Below are positions 24,427 to 34,214 of a stretch of 64,000 bases of DNA, piece after piece; the stretch's first letter is position 1, and the number at the start of each line of letters is the position of its first letter. The notes below the pieces were generated by a model. The model saw only the letters and a program-made list of their open reading frames with translations. It was not told where the DNA came from and ran no database searches. This stretch comes from Plazaster borealis (taxonomy: Eukaryota; Echinodermata; Asteroidea; Forcipulatida; Labidiasteridae). The position numbers and the translations under genes are program-made. The DNA lies in NCBI GenBank assembly GCA_021014325.1, contig CM037460.1:26636544-26700543 (forward strand), read 5' to 3'.

Positions 24427-24543
24427 GAATGGGAATAAAAGAGTAGGGACTCGTTCTTAAACGGCCTTTTAAAACCTTGCAGGGTCGTGGCCGTGCCGGT
24501 TTTAAACGGCCGTTTAAGAACTTGTCGCCACTCTTTTATTCCC
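24427..24543. repeat. Foldback inverted repeat, about 50-bp arms
   Basis: GGGAATAAAAGAGTAGGGAC then TTCTTAAACGGCCTTTTAAA is mirrored by TTTTAAACGGCCGTTTAAGA and CCACTCTTTTATTCCC. Probably a small MITE. Confidence 0.75.
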
Positions 24544-24659
24544 TTAGTTACTGTTATTATTATTATCTTTCAAATGGTAAGTGCATTTTAAAAGCAATAA
24601 GCAAGCTAGCTTTTATAAAAGCGCGTGTTCCTAAGTTCTGACTATTTTATTTACGACAT
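24544..24659. other. Short spacer
   Basis: Nothing recognised. Confidence 0.3.
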
Positions 24660-25020
24660 CATTAATGAGGGTAAAATCCGATCAGCGCCACTGCTTTCCA
24701 TGGAGGCCCTCAGTACACTGTATTATTAAAAAACATATTACACCATCAAAAAAAGAAAGACACAATGGTCTCCAGCTAAAAAAGCACATTTTTACAAATA
24801 ATTGGAGATTAAAAGACATATATAAAATAAAAATAAAAAGGAAGCAGGCTATGATGAACAAAAGACTAAAAACGCAAATTACTAATTTGAACTTGAAATG
24901 TGCTTCTTGACAAATTCGTAATAGTTGGCAAGCTTTTAACGGCAAGTGGAAGATCATTCCATGTCCTGGCTCCAGAGAACTTGAAGGAACGTCTGCCAAT
25001 TTCCGTTCCTATGGCTGAGT
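24660..25020 (-). pseudogene. 3' end of a second LINE ORF
   Basis: The minus strand reads GRRSFKFSGARTWNDLPLAV and KSLPTI, the R-x-SF...WN-x-LP signature that closes the RT ORF of Jockey/CR1/BovB-like LINEs. It is followed by stops and A/T-rich 3' sequence. It lies just outside copy B of the duplication. Confidence 0.7.
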
Positions 25021-25278
25021 GACTGACTATGCTTACAGTTGGTCATGTTGAGTACACAGGGAACATGATCCAGATGGCAACACCAAAGCAAACTGTTCTT
25101 TGATAAGTTAAGTGAAAGATCTTTCAAATGATTAGTGCAATTTAAAAGCAGTAAGCAAGCTAGCTCTAATATAAGAGAGTGTTCCTATGTTCTGACTATG
25201 CTTGTATGTTCATTAGGCCTGTCCGTCTTCTGTTGGTCTTCACCAGTAGAGGGGGCTCCACCACTGTAGAATGGAAAC

Positions 25279-25393
25279 TCACACAGAACGAGGCACTTGA
25301 GCCTCGGTGGGATGACTCTGTACAGGCTTGCAGGGCAGAAAACAATTTGGGACTAGTCTGGTTCCTATAAATAACTCCTTGTAGGCCTCTTGG
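25279..25393 (-). pseudogene. Copy B exon 5, frameshifted
   Basis: Acceptor CTACAG and the first codons QEAYKE match copy A. An extra TTATT-like insertion and a later +2 change put the rest out of frame. The out-of-frame sequence down to 25200 still aligns with copy A at the DNA level. Confidence 0.85.
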
Positions 25394-25690
25394 CTGTAGA
25401 TAAGGGTATAACGATTACCAGGCATCATTAACGGGTAATTTTGTTTGCAGTAACAAAGTTAATACATGTTCTTTTTTTTCCATCTAACATGTAAACTTTT
25501 AGGACGTTTGATTGTGGTTGAGTCACTGTACTCCATTTTTTCTCAAAAGTGTGAATGCTTAGATTGAAAGCAAATAGGATACCTCATTCAAACCTAGAAA
25601 TATCCAAAATTGGTAAATGAAGTTGATGTGTGAAATAATAAACCACAGGGGTAAATTACTGACTGTGTAAATTTTCATTAATTTTTGAAT
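25394..25690. other. Copy B intron 4, unique part
   Basis: Matches copy A 38800-38940 (GGACGTTTGATTGTGGTTGA, TCAAAAGTGTGAATGCT). Nothing else is recognised. Confidence 0.5.
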
Positions 25691-25694
25691 TTAA

Positions 25695-26000
25695 AACAAA
25701 ATTTACTAGAGCCAGATTTGAACTTGCGACCTCCAAATTAACGTGCCGGCACTCTACCAACTGAGCTATCTAGCCCTAATGTTGCAGGTCTCCCTATTTT
25801 GTCAATATCTTTGTTGGGGGGTGCCAGACTGAAGACATTCAACCTGTAACTGCCGTATAACCATGGATCACACCAAGTTTAAGATAAACCTGTGTTAGAA
25901 GCTCAGTTGGTAGAGCGCCAGCATGTTAATCACGAGGTCACAAGTTCAAATCCCTCTCTTGTAAATTTTCCTTTGTTCAACCCAAATTAATTGAAATTCT
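25695..26000. mobile_element. Divergent pair of family-B tRNA-like SINE heads
   Basis: A minus-strand head (ACCAACTGAGCTATCTAGCC at 25757-25776) and a plus-strand head (GCTCAGTTGGTAGAGCGCC from 25901) are separated by about 130 bp. The identical arrangement in copy A (38975-39260) shows it predates the duplication. Confidence 0.75.
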
Positions 26001-26708
26001 TTGCTTTATGGGAGGGGGGCAGGGCCATGTTTATCCCTTTTGAGGGCAGTCCTTTTAGACTTGTGGACAAGTCGTTAATGTTTGTCCTGGTGGAGTTGAG
26101 TCGCGGTGATAGGGGATGCTAAAAACACTCAGCTCTTTGCGATCAAAGACTGCTCTCGCGAGATCACTGCTCACGCGCGAGGGCTGCTGGCTCCCGACTA
26201 TTTCCCATTAAAGGAGACCGTAGTCCCGAGAGCAGTAGTCTTGCGGGGGGCAGCAATCTCGCGAGAACATTGCCCGTGTCGCAAGAATCGCAGAGAGAGT
26301 CGAAACGAGTAGAGCGCCGGCATGTTAATCACGAGGTCACAAGTTCAAATCCCACTCTTGTCAATTTTCCTTTGTTCAACCCAAATTAATTGAAATTCTT
26401 TGCTTTATGGGAGGGGGGGCAGGGCCATGTTTATCCCTTTTGAGGGCAGTCCTTTTAGACTTGTGGACAAGTCGTTAATGTTTGTCGTGGTGATAGTTGA
26501 GTCACGGTGATAGGTGATATGCTAAAAACACTCAGCTCTCTGCGATCAAAGACTGCTCTCGCGAGATCACTGCTCACGCGGGAGACTGCTTGCTCCCGAC
26601 TACTTCCTATTAAAGGAGACCGTAGTCGGGAGAGCAGTAGTCTTGCGGAGGGGCAGCAGTCTCGCGAGAACATTGCCCGTGTCGCGAGAATCGCAGAGAG
26701 AGTCGAAA
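25911..26708. repeat. 399-bp tandem duplication
   Basis: The block starting TAGAGCGCC (25911) recurs at 26310, with GAGGTCACAAGTTCAAATCC, ATGGGAGGGGGGCAGGGCC and GACTGCTCTCGCGAGATCAC in both. The crossover falls inside the SINE head. Copy A lacks it, so it is specific to copy B. Confidence 0.85.
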
Positions 26709-26753
26709 CGCTATCATTGCGAGAAACATTTACCAACCTTGTCCACAAGTCTA
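26456..26753. mobile_element. TIR element with TAGACTTGTGGACAAGT ends
   Basis: TAGACTTGTGGACAAGTCGT is mirrored by ACCTTGTCCACAAGTCTA. The interior has repeated inverted CTCGCGAGA blocks. The TAGACTTG...CAAGTCTA termini resemble the MULE-like elements at 31.46 and 47.9 kb, though no perfect target duplication is visible. A right-truncated copy starts at 26056 and a degenerate one lies at 54.54 kb. Confidence 0.7.
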
Positions 26754-26822
26754 GGGCACTGTATGTATTTGGATTTTTTTATGTACCTATGCACTGGGAA
26801 AGAACTCCTAAGGTTGTCCTAC

Positions 26823-27018
26823 CTCTCATATCCAACATCAGCTTTCTGTTCCAGCATCGACACCAAACTCACAAACAGAAGGATTGAAGTTATGAAGATA
26901 GGACCAAGGGCGGCCACCCACTCAGTACAGTTCAACGTACAAGCGCTCATGATGAATATACCGAGCCACAAGATGATCTCAGCCCAATAATTAAGATGAG
27001 GACAACATTGCTGCCGAC
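26823..27018 (-). pseudogene. Copy B exon 4, cofactor motif destroyed
   Basis: 196 bp, the same length and phases as copy A exon 4. It reads ILWLGIFIMSACTLN and LGPIFITSILLFVSLVSMLE, clearly homologous, but the SRHPNY box is gone. Confidence 0.85.
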
Positions 27019-27034
27019 CTGTAGATGTAACCAA

Positions 27035-27190
27035 TTCCAGGGTCCAATTTCATAGAGCTGCTTAAGCACAAAAAAAGTAGCTAAGCACAACAAATTTATG
27101 CTTACCAGAATAAGGTTACCAGCCAAACTACCATGCCACTTGTACAATTTGTGACTGGTATCCTGCTCATTATCATCTGCTCCATGACCC
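27035..27190. mobile_element. Partial family-3 MITE
   Basis: GGGTCCAATTTCATAGAGCT then TTAAGCACAAAAAAAGTAGC; the right end is missing after ATCATCTGCT. Confidence 0.65.
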
Positions 27191-27399
27191 TGAATAAAGG
27201 GTGACCTACAAGCACAACTTGACCAATATCTCGATAAACTGTTCTACTCGAGTTCTTTCTTTATAAATGAAATACAAATTTGAAAGAGGATCTCTACTCA
27301 ATATGAAAAATAAAAATGATGACCATTTATCTCCAGAACGAAACAGCACTTTCGTTGAAAGCAAATTTGATTTAGCGAACAAATTTCAATGACAGGTGT

Positions 27400-27645
27400 T
27401 GCGGCCCAGAGCAGTGGATTCAAGTTCTGTAATTTACAGAAGTGGGTTCGAATCCTGGCCTGGTCAGTCGCCACACTTGTGTACAAATGGGTACTGGCCA
27501 GAGCTGGGGAGTAACCTGTGATGGACTGGCATCCTGTCCAGGGGAAATAGAAATATTCTCAGTCGTTTTAAAATGCAAATGAAACCGGATATAAAAACCG
27601 GCCTGATAAGCCATACAGGCTCGGGACAGACTTTACTCTTTTTAA
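27400..27645 (+). mobile_element. SINE family A variant (copy B side)
   Basis: B box GGTTCGAATCC at about 27444, then CTGGCCTGGTCAGTCGCCAC, GGGTACTGGCCAGAGCTGGG and ACCGGATATAAAAACCGGCC. Its counterpart in copy A is at 40765-41050, so it was inserted before the duplication. Confidence 0.8.
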
Positions 27646-27658
27646 ACTTTCTTCTTAC

Positions 27659-27821
27659 CAGCGTTGCAAAACTTCAGTAGGTCGAACACGATCTCAGCGA
27701 TAAGCCCGAAGACGAAGAACAGAATGCCGATGATATCAGCAAGACATAAATAGCTGCCATCATCATTATGACCAGCATTGATGAAGATTACTGGAAGACT
27801 GACTGTGAAGACCCACACAGC
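27659..27821 (-). pseudogene. Copy B exon 3, with 12-codon deletion
   Basis: It reads AVWVFTVSLPVIFINAGHN and IIGILFFVFGLIAEIV, then FDLLKFCNAG where copy A has a longer DQQK...KGKFCNTG loop. The phase is preserved because 36 bases were lost. Confidence 0.87.
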
Positions 27822-27999
27822 CTGTTTGGAGGGGGGGGGGGGCAGAGTGGAGGAACACAGGATGAGGGATTTGGGGAAAATGGTTAGAAAGAACAACAAG
27901 GAAAGAGAAGTCCAAAAGTAAGAGATTTAAATAGGTGAAGGTAAGCTGGTACACTTGGAGCTCTTTACAAAAGTTTATTTAATTATTTATTTATTCATT

Positions 28000-28312
28000 T
28001 TTTAAGTTTGCCCCAAACAAGGCTAAAAGCCACTCTTGGTAAGGGGCTACAAGAAGAAAACATATTACAGATGAAAATAACTCAGGGGAGCTGAAGGTAG
28101 GAATTGATAATCCTCTTAAAACAGTCTAGATTGTAGGATGGAAGGAAACATGCACCATGCAAGGAGTTCCAAAGAGATGCAGTACATGGAATAAAAGTAC
28201 AGCAAGTACATGTAATGATTGTAATTATTAAAAATTTAAGTGAAATAAAGACAATAATTTTCCCAAGACAAAGATGTAACACTCTTGTCTGAACTAAAAC
28301 ATCGTTCAATCA
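28000..28312 (-). pseudogene. 3' end of a third LINE ORF
   Basis: The minus strand reads CCTFIPCTASLWNSLHGACF and NLDCFKRIINSYL, matching the FIP-x-TA-x-LWNSLP...FK close of LINE RT ORFs. A TTTA-rich tail follows (27968-28000). It sits in copy B intron 2; copy A lacks it. Confidence 0.75.
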
Positions 28313-28339
28313 AATACGAGATCTGCACGATCAACTTGC

Positions 28340-28501
28340 CTGGAATATCCAAAAGCTAGCAAACTTCAGGTACTTTCCCCTCATGTCATCAAAGCATTTA
28401 TTTTCGCCACCTTTGATGATTCGATACAGGAGAAAAACAGAGAGTCTGACCCCCCAGAATACAACCAATACAGTCACTGCAATCTGTCTTGCACCAAACG
28501 T
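28340..28501 (-). pseudogene. Copy B exon 2, GC-donor exon
   Basis: 162 bp, open: TFGARQIAVTVLVVFWGVRL then LLYRIIKGGENKCFDDMRGK. It ends WIFQ followed by the non-canonical donor GCAAGT, exactly as in copy A. Confidence 0.87.
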
Positions 28502-28953
28502 CTGTTTTAAAAAGAAAAAATCTCATTTAAAAATTATTCGCATAGGAGTCAAGTTCTGTAGTTCGCCGTGTCTTATCAGTGCAACAAGATCATAACTTTT
28601 GGTTACAGTTTCCTCCTCCATGGAACAAGGTAATATCTCAATTCACTGGTTTTATGCTAATATATTCAGACATGTTAAATTTAAAGATTTGACCTCATTG
28701 CACTGTAAAAAATTGCAACAAGGTTTATAACTCATCATAGGACCTCGTTACACTTTTAGACCAGTAGGTCCCGTGTGTTGTATTAAAAAAACTATTAATG
28801 CACGTAAAAGAACCAAGTTTGCATCCATAATGCCAATTGTGGTTTCTGCAACGTACCAGAAACTGAGCGGTTAAGAGCATCAAACTCAAGCTCTGGTGTT
28901 TCTGATCAGCAGAGTGTGGGTTCGAGTCCAGGTCGTGACACTTGTGTCCTTAA

Positions 28954-29319
28954 AGGCATCGTACACGTTTGGTAATAACTCAAAATATTTATTAGCATAA
29001 AATCTTACTTGGTAACGAGCAACAGAGAGCTGTTGATAGTATAAAACATTGTGAGAAACGACTCCCTCTGAAGTAACGTAGTTTTTGCGAAAGAAGTAAT
29101 TTCTCACTAAAATAATAAAAACTTCTTGCAAGAAGTTTTTATTCCTAACTGAAAGCACACAAATTTGTACAACAAGGGTATTTTTTCTTTCATCATTTTC
29201 TTGCGACTTCAATGACCAATTGAGCCCAAATTTTCACAGGCTTGTTATTTTATGCATATGTTGGGATACACCAAGTGAGAACACTGGTCTTTGACAATTA
29301 CCAAACGTGTACGATGCCT
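28954..29319. mobile_element. TTAA MITE family 1, inserted in the SINE
   Basis: Ends AGGCATCGTACACGTTTGGT and ACGTGTACGATGCCT with TTAA at 28950-28953 and 29320-29323. The uninterrupted SINE sequence at this point is GTCCTTAAGC, so the duplicated target is TTAA. This is the best proof of the family's target. Confidence 0.93.
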
Positions 29320-29436
29320 TTAAGCAAGACAATTAACCATTATTGCTTCATCCTTCGGATAGGGACGTAAAGCTGTAGGTCCCATGTGTTGTTATAAAAA
29401 CTATCAATGCATGTAAAGGACCCCAGTACACACTTA

Positions 29437-30138
29437 GGCCTAAAAAAGAAAATGTTATGTTGGCGTAACCTGACCTACCCTAAAAATACGGATGACCCTG
29501 GCATTTTTATTTCAACTTGTTTTCCCCCAGCTGAAGTTTTGTCATTGATTAAAAAAAACAACTTTCCTACCACAAACGAAGCCGACAGTGAAAAATAAAC
29601 CTGACATCCTTTTTTAATATTTAATGTCAGCCCCAGCCACTCTCCAGCCCTGGGAGAATGATTGACACTCCTATTGAGATCCAATTACATCTTATCTTAA
29701 TCCTCTGCAGTTTGTTATATACATTGTTTCAGTTACTTCAATCAAAATACAGTGCGCTATGTCTTTGTGGTTTAATGACCTGGCGTCGATTTCACCAAAC
29801 TCTTCCTAACTTAGGATTAATCCTAGGCAATGCTAAGAGATAGCACTAAGACTAGTGCTATCTCTTAGCATTGCCTAGGATTAATCCTAAGTTAGGAAGA
29901 GTTTGGTGAAATCGACGGCTGGTTCTGTGACCCTTAGGAGTGGGTATAGTGTTCTGGAAAGTGTGTTGACATCTGCTGGCTTAAAGTTTTAATTGGAACG
30001 GTGGAAACAGAAATTAGTTAACTCGAATTCACAAGTTTCGTTTAACTATTTAAAAAAAAAAATTTAAAAAAAATCCTGACCTACCTACCCTATTTTTTCT
30101 GGCCCGTTACGCCAACATAACATTTTTTATTTTAGGCC
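29437..30138. mobile_element. Harbinger-like element with TTA target duplication
   Basis: Inverted ends GGCCTAAAAAAGAAAATGTT and ACATTTTTTATTTTAGGCC continue for over 30 bp (ATGTTGGCGTAAC). TTA is duplicated at 29434-29436 and 30139-30141 in the middle of SINE sequence. A 3-bp TWA duplication is typical of PIF/Harbinger. No transposase remains. Confidence 0.8.
29785..29916. mobile_element. Perfect palindrome, 64-bp arms and 4-base loop (family-4 MITE)
   Basis: The two 64-base arms are exact reverse complements around AGAC. Ends GTCGATTTCACCAAACTCTT / AAGAGTTTGGTGAAATCGAC. GGC occurs on both flanks. It is nested in the Harbinger-like element, itself inside a SINE. Confidence 0.95.
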
Positions 30139-30223
30139 TTATCGCGAAGAGAAGGGGTTTGCTCCGGTGTGTCTGGCAGTGCGTTTAAAGGCTGCACTCA
30201 AAAGAGAAAAAGACAAAACTCAC

Positions 30224-30412
30224 CCACGGAATGAGGAGCGTCAGTAGAGCAAGGAAGATGAAGTTACCTGCTGCAGCGATTTCTATGACTTTATCAAACT
30301 TGCAGCAGGTCGCAAGGATGAAAAAGATAGTTTGCATCGCTATGGTAACGAGGGCACATAGTGCCATGTTATACGGATCAATAATGTAGAATGCCGGTGA
30401 TGAGCAAACCAT
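30224..30412 (-). pseudogene. Copy B exon 1 (coding part)
   Basis: ATG at 30412. It reads MVCSSPAFYIIDPYNMALCA, two residues longer than copy A near the N-terminus. It loses FAGGSNF, becoming IAAAGNF. Donor GTGAGT. The 5' UTR piece 30413-30440 and its acceptor CCTAAG are also conserved. Confidence 0.87.
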
Positions 30413-30470
30413 GATGGCGCTGTGAAGATCTCAAACTCACCTTAGGGGAATAGAAATGTAAAGTTTGTTA

Positions 30471-30512
30471 ACTCTCCATCCTCCCGACAGTCTGCCATGG
30501 AGGATGGAGGGT
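30471..30512. repeat. Small hairpin shared with copy A
   Basis: ACTCTCCATCCTCC / GGAGGATGGAGGGT arms about 14 bp apart; the same hairpin is at 45041-45084. It lies just upstream of coding exon 1 in both copies. Confidence 0.7.
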
Positions 30513-30724
30513 TACAATTATGGCAACTATGCTAACCAGTAAAACTAGTAAAACTACACCGTTGAACCGTACAGAGAGTAACTAGCTAGTAATTTAAAAA
30601 ACAAAACAACCAAATCTAGTCAATAAAATTGAACTACCGATCTTCTACTTCTACTTCTACGTTGATACTCGACAGTCCCACGTGGGAAATCACACCAAGA
30701 TTACGCATGCGTGCGACCGATGAA

Positions 30725-31095
30725 ACAACTAGGGTAGATTAAGAGTGGATCTGAACTGGGAGAGCGGAGCAGTGACAACAGGCAGAGGAAGATTGTTCCA
30801 GATAGGGGTAATTCTTGGGGAAAATGAGTTTTTGTAGATGTTGGTGCGGGGTGAAAAGAGATGATCAGTGGATGGTAACTGCGTGTTACCCTTCCTCCAT
30901 GGTGTTACTGTTAATGTTCCGGGGGTTCTGGAGTCAAAAAATTGAGTGGGTTGATGGATGGTAATTGGTTGTGAGAGATCCGATACATCATTATTGTAAG
31001 GGTTAAGGCTGGCATAGTGACTGCCAATTTAATTCCATGAGGCATGAGTCTATATGAGATCGTTGATGATCGCTGGCAGGTTTTGTCAGCAGTTT
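30725..31095 (-). pseudogene. 3' end of a fourth LINE ORF
   Basis: The minus strand reads HLFSPRTNIYKNSFSPRITP and IWNNLPLPVVTAPLSQFRST, the typical closing motif of Jockey/CR1-like LINE RT, after MPHGIKLAVTMPALTLTIMM in another frame. Frameshifts and stops are present. Confidence 0.78.
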
Positions 31096-31276
31096 TGAGC
31101 AATAAACACAAACATTCAAGAAGAAGTCAAAATTTGTTTAAAAGGAGTACAGCGCCCCAGTTACCGGGTCTACATTCACTCCATTTTCTGCATTGCGAAG
31201 TTCAGGTTTGTTTGCTACAGCCAGTTCAGGAGCCTTTTTATTTACAACAAAACAACCAAATCTTAATTGAACTACC

Positions 31277-31446
31277 GATCGCTGGCAAGTTTTGTCGTTT
31301 TCGTCGGTTAGACCTGAACGATCTAGCTAATGATACTTACAATGTTCTTACAGCTTGTCTCTCTTGGCTTCAAGTTCACAATGTTCACCAGTTATGACTA
31401 AAGGAAGCCAACAGAAGGAAACAAAATGACTACGCAATTGAGGGAG
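31277..31446 (-). promoter_or_regulatory. Conserved block upstream of copy B: probable 5' non-coding exon
   Basis: About 170 bp closely match 47375-47543 upstream of copy A. On the minus strand both contain CTTGAAGCCAAGAGAGACAA followed by a conserved donor GTAAGTATC (GT at 31340-31339). No long ORF exists, so a first non-coding exon is the simplest reading. Confidence 0.5.
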
Positions 31447-31458
31447 AGCACGTACCAC

Positions 31459-31993
31459 TAGTCTTGGTTCAAGACTCTCCTGTTATTTATTAGCTCACCA
31501 ATAGAGGGCGCTATCAACCACGAGCCGCTATCACCCCGAGAACCGGTGGCCATTTTGATCAGCGCCAAAATTCAAAATAAACGAGATATAGACCTTTCTT
31601 TTGCAACGTCACAGCCCGAGTTTTTGCCAACCGAGGTTGGAAAACTATGGAAAGCCATAAATGCAAAGCATAAGCAGATAGCCACAGTTAGTAATAATGT
31701 TACACAAATATTCAAAAATAGTGTTGAATTTGTTGGAAACAAAGCAACCAATCATGGTATGTATTTTCGGTTGATTGAAAGTTTACAGAAATGTTGAATT
31801 TGGACACAACATTTGTGTTTTGCTAACATTCGGCCGTCCATGCCAACCAGCGCGGTTTGTTTATCAACAAAAGAAAGGTCTATCTCTTGTGATAGCGAAC
31901 TCCCGTGATAGCGGTCTATGGTGAGAGCGTGCCCTCGTGTGGCGATGGATCGTGGGATAATATTAATCACAGGAGAGTCTTGAACCAAGACTA
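31459..31993. mobile_element. MULE-like MITE with perfect 9-bp target duplication
   Basis: Ends TAGTCTTGGTTCAAGACTCT and AGAGTCTTGAACCAAGACTA. The target duplication ACGTACCAC is at 31450-31458 and 31994-32002. Nine bases are characteristic of Mutator-like elements. A second element, 31588-31887, lies inside. Confidence 0.9.
31588..31887. mobile_element. MITE with AGACCTTTCTTTTG ends, nested
   Basis: TATAGACCTTTCTTTTGCAA is mirrored by CAAAAGAAAGGTCTAT. It is an inverted relative of 19043-19356. The ORF 31546-31797 is an accident of this sequence. Confidence 0.78.
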
Positions 31994-32029
31994 ACGTACC
32001 ACCTGACAATGCACACAACAAAAGATGGC

Positions 32030-32260
32030 TTACAAAAAAAAAATAATCATGGTCCATATCATTATGACTGTACAGTTTAAGATGAATGCCTCTAGGTACC
32101 AGACTTGGTGGTATGGTCGGTTGGTCGGTCGGTCGGCCGCGCCCCACGTGTGATTTGTTTACAAACAAACCCGTGGCCAAAATGTATCGTAGGAGGTCCT
32201 GCAAGGCGACCATGAAATCGGGGCAAATCTTTTACCTCTCTGCGCGCGATGTGAATTAGT
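32030..32260 (-). promoter_or_regulatory. Upstream block of copy B with forkhead-like motif
   Basis: Shares GGTCCATATCATTATGACTG and GGTACCAGACTTGG with 47597-47660 upstream of copy A. TTTGTTTACAAACAAA at 32154-32169 recurs at 47754-47769 and contains the forkhead core TGTTTAC. A promoter role is inferred only from conservation and position. Confidence 0.4.
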
Positions 32261-33459
32261 CCTTAGATACAATTTTTGTGGTTTGACTTGCCATAGAGAA
32301 AGGACCTTTCTCTATGGACTTGCCAAGCAAAGAGTCTCCTCTCCTTCGACCAAAACTTAGAAACAAGGCTCCAGTGGTAGTTGCACTTGTAAATGCAAAA
32401 AGTTGTGGATATTTTAGGCATTTCTACAAGGTACAAAAATATGTCATAAAATAGGCCTACTGTCGGGGCCATCAAAAAAAAATTGCCCACCGAAAAAGTT
32501 TCATGAAACACTTTTTCAATCCACAATTCACGATGATCAAATCATGTGATTGAACATTCTGCTGAGCATTCGGGGGGGGAATACAGAGGCATGTGCCTTA
32601 TATCATTTTCTAATAGAATTTTGTTTGTAACCCTCGCATGTCATTATTATTATTGTATCCCAACATGAATAAAATAATAAACCTGTGAAAATTTTGCTTC
32701 AATATTGATCATCGAAGTTGCAAGAGCATACAGAAAAACACCATTGTTGCATAGAATTGTGTTCTGTCAGATTCAAATGTTTGCGTGAAAAATTACTTCT
32801 TTCTCTTAAACTACATTATCAGGGGTCGTTTCTAACAATGTTTTTTTATATCATTTACAGCTCCCCAGTGCTCTTTACCAAGTAAGTTTTTATGGTCATT
32901 GACTTGTGGAGGGTAATTACCAATAGTAGGCGTACACACTGCCTTTAAAATGCCAATTTCCAAATTTTCAGGCCAAGAAATAAAGAATTGTCAACCAAGT
33001 ATCACCATTGCACACTTGGCACCGATTATTCCACCCCAATGGTGACCCGAGTGAGAAGATAATAGTAGGCCTATGTCAAAATAAACAAGTTTGCAATGTT
33101 TTATAGCATTAGTGGATAGAAAAATAAGGGGAAAATGGAAACAATACTTTGTTTACCCCCAAATTGGCAAAAAACTACAAAGAAATGCCCCTAAGTGTCA
33201 AAAATCGGTAAAGAACTTTGGAAAACACAGCGGGGGGTTTCCCCCGTCCCCGTAAGTCCACAAAGCCAGGCCCTGGTTGTGTAAATATAGGACTTTATAA
33301 TTAGAGCGTTATAATTATATGTTATAACGCAATAAAAGGGCGTTATAAAACCGTACTGAAATAGTGTTTTGTTGTTGATGGAAATCAGACACCGAAGTGA
33401 TGACTATACACGAGTGGCATTGATAACTACACGGGCATGGACAACAGGACCGATACAAA
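32261..33459. other. Unassigned stretch upstream of copy B, with MITE remnant
   Basis: A 12-bp-arm palindrome CATAGAGAAAGG/CCTTTCTCTATG lies at about 32292-32317. A degraded family-1 MITE lies at about 32655-32947 (CCCAACATGAATAAAATAAT ... CGTACACACTGCCTTTAA). No gene is recognised. Confidence 0.5.
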
Positions 33460-33462
33460 ACT

Positions 33463-33548
33463 AAATCGCTCGGGCGAAATAGTAAATCGCCCGGGCTAAT
33501 TAGTAAATCGCCCGGGCGATATAGTAAATCGCCCGGGCGAATTAGCAA
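33463..33548. repeat. CCCGGG minisatellite, four 21-bp units
   Basis: Four units of AAATCGCCCGGGCGA plus a variable A/T tail (AATAGT, TTAGT, TATAGT). Each carries the perfect palindrome CGCCCGGGCG or close to it. The 21-bp spacing equals that of the much larger arrays at 49.3 and 51.8 kb. Confidence 0.85.
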
Positions 33549-34214
33549 TCTGGGATTACTTTTTTTGCCATGTCCTTAATACGCTTCCGTAAAGATCGGT
33601 GCGTGGTGTGAAAGTTTCAATGTCCATCAAGTTTTAATATATGTTTGCATACTTCTTATAAACAAAGGAAGCCAATTAGAGCATCAGTTGATATATGGCA
33701 TCATTTTTTTTTTTTCAATTCAAAGAAAAAGCTATGGTACCCCGAAAACCGGCGACTGTAGGATATTAGCTTACGTTATTATTATTAATTATTATCATAT
33801 GGGCATTTGGTCAATTTGTTGTATCCGACTGCCACTTTTTTTATTCATTATGAAATAAAATAGTATCATATTATTTACTCAAATGAGATATTGCTTTTGG
33901 TAATACCGAGTGAAAAAGTGGCAGTCGGATACGGAAACTTTTCCGACAGTGGCGTGGGGTGGGGGGGGACACCATTATCTGATTTTCTAATGCACTAATA
34001 TTCCTCTCATTAAATTTCACAAATGGTGACCCCGGTTCAAACAAGCTAGTACAACTGAATCTACAGACGAGGAATCATTGAAACGGCTGACTGACAAGGA
34101 AGCAACTTATGCTCGAGAACAAAATTACATTTATTTGAAAAAAATTATTAGATTATAAATGATAATTACTTACAGTGTGCTTTTAGATTTGTTAACTGAT
34201 CTCTCTTCAACCCA
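33549..34214. other. Unassigned, with a foldback MITE at 33822-33932
   Basis: GTATCCGACTGCCACTTTTT at 33822 is mirrored by AAAAAGTGGCAGTCGGATAC ending at 33932, a roughly 110-bp MITE with 20-bp perfect ends. A G-rich run is at 33955-33970. Nothing else is recognised. Confidence 0.75.

Larger units (their letters stand above)
28868..30195 (+). mobile_element. SINE family A, split by two nested transposons
   Basis: Pieces 28868-28953, 29320-29436 and 30139-30195 reassemble into one SINE: B-box region GGTTCGAGTCC, GCAAGACAATTAACCATTAT, TAGGTCCCATGTGTTG and GAAGAGAAGGGGTTTGCTCC. The pieces join precisely at the target duplications of the two inserts. Confidence 0.88.
25279..30412 (-). pseudogene. 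DUF1295 membrane protein, degenerate tandem copy B
   Basis: Five exons mirror copy A exactly in order and phase: 30224-30412, 28340-28501, 27659-27821, 26823-27018 and 25279-25393. The reading frame is still open for 274 codons. The damage is functional: the cofactor motif SRHPNYLGE of copy A is replaced by a sequence reading CPHLNYWAE. Exon 3 has lost 12 codons around QQKFNFRDNAENKGK. Small insertions in the last exon (+5 and +2) shift the frame, so the conserved C-terminus is replaced by an unrelated tail ending at a stop at 25279-25281. The 5' exons are better kept (FWGVRLSVFLLYRIIK). It is most likely a decaying pseudogene; a transcribed, altered product cannot be excluded. Confidence 0.85.

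Noticed and set aside
26507..26887. Overlapping ORFs of about 100 codons on both strands
   Set aside because: They fall in CTCGCGAGA-rich inverted repeats of a TIR element and run into DUF1295 copy B exon 4 out of frame.
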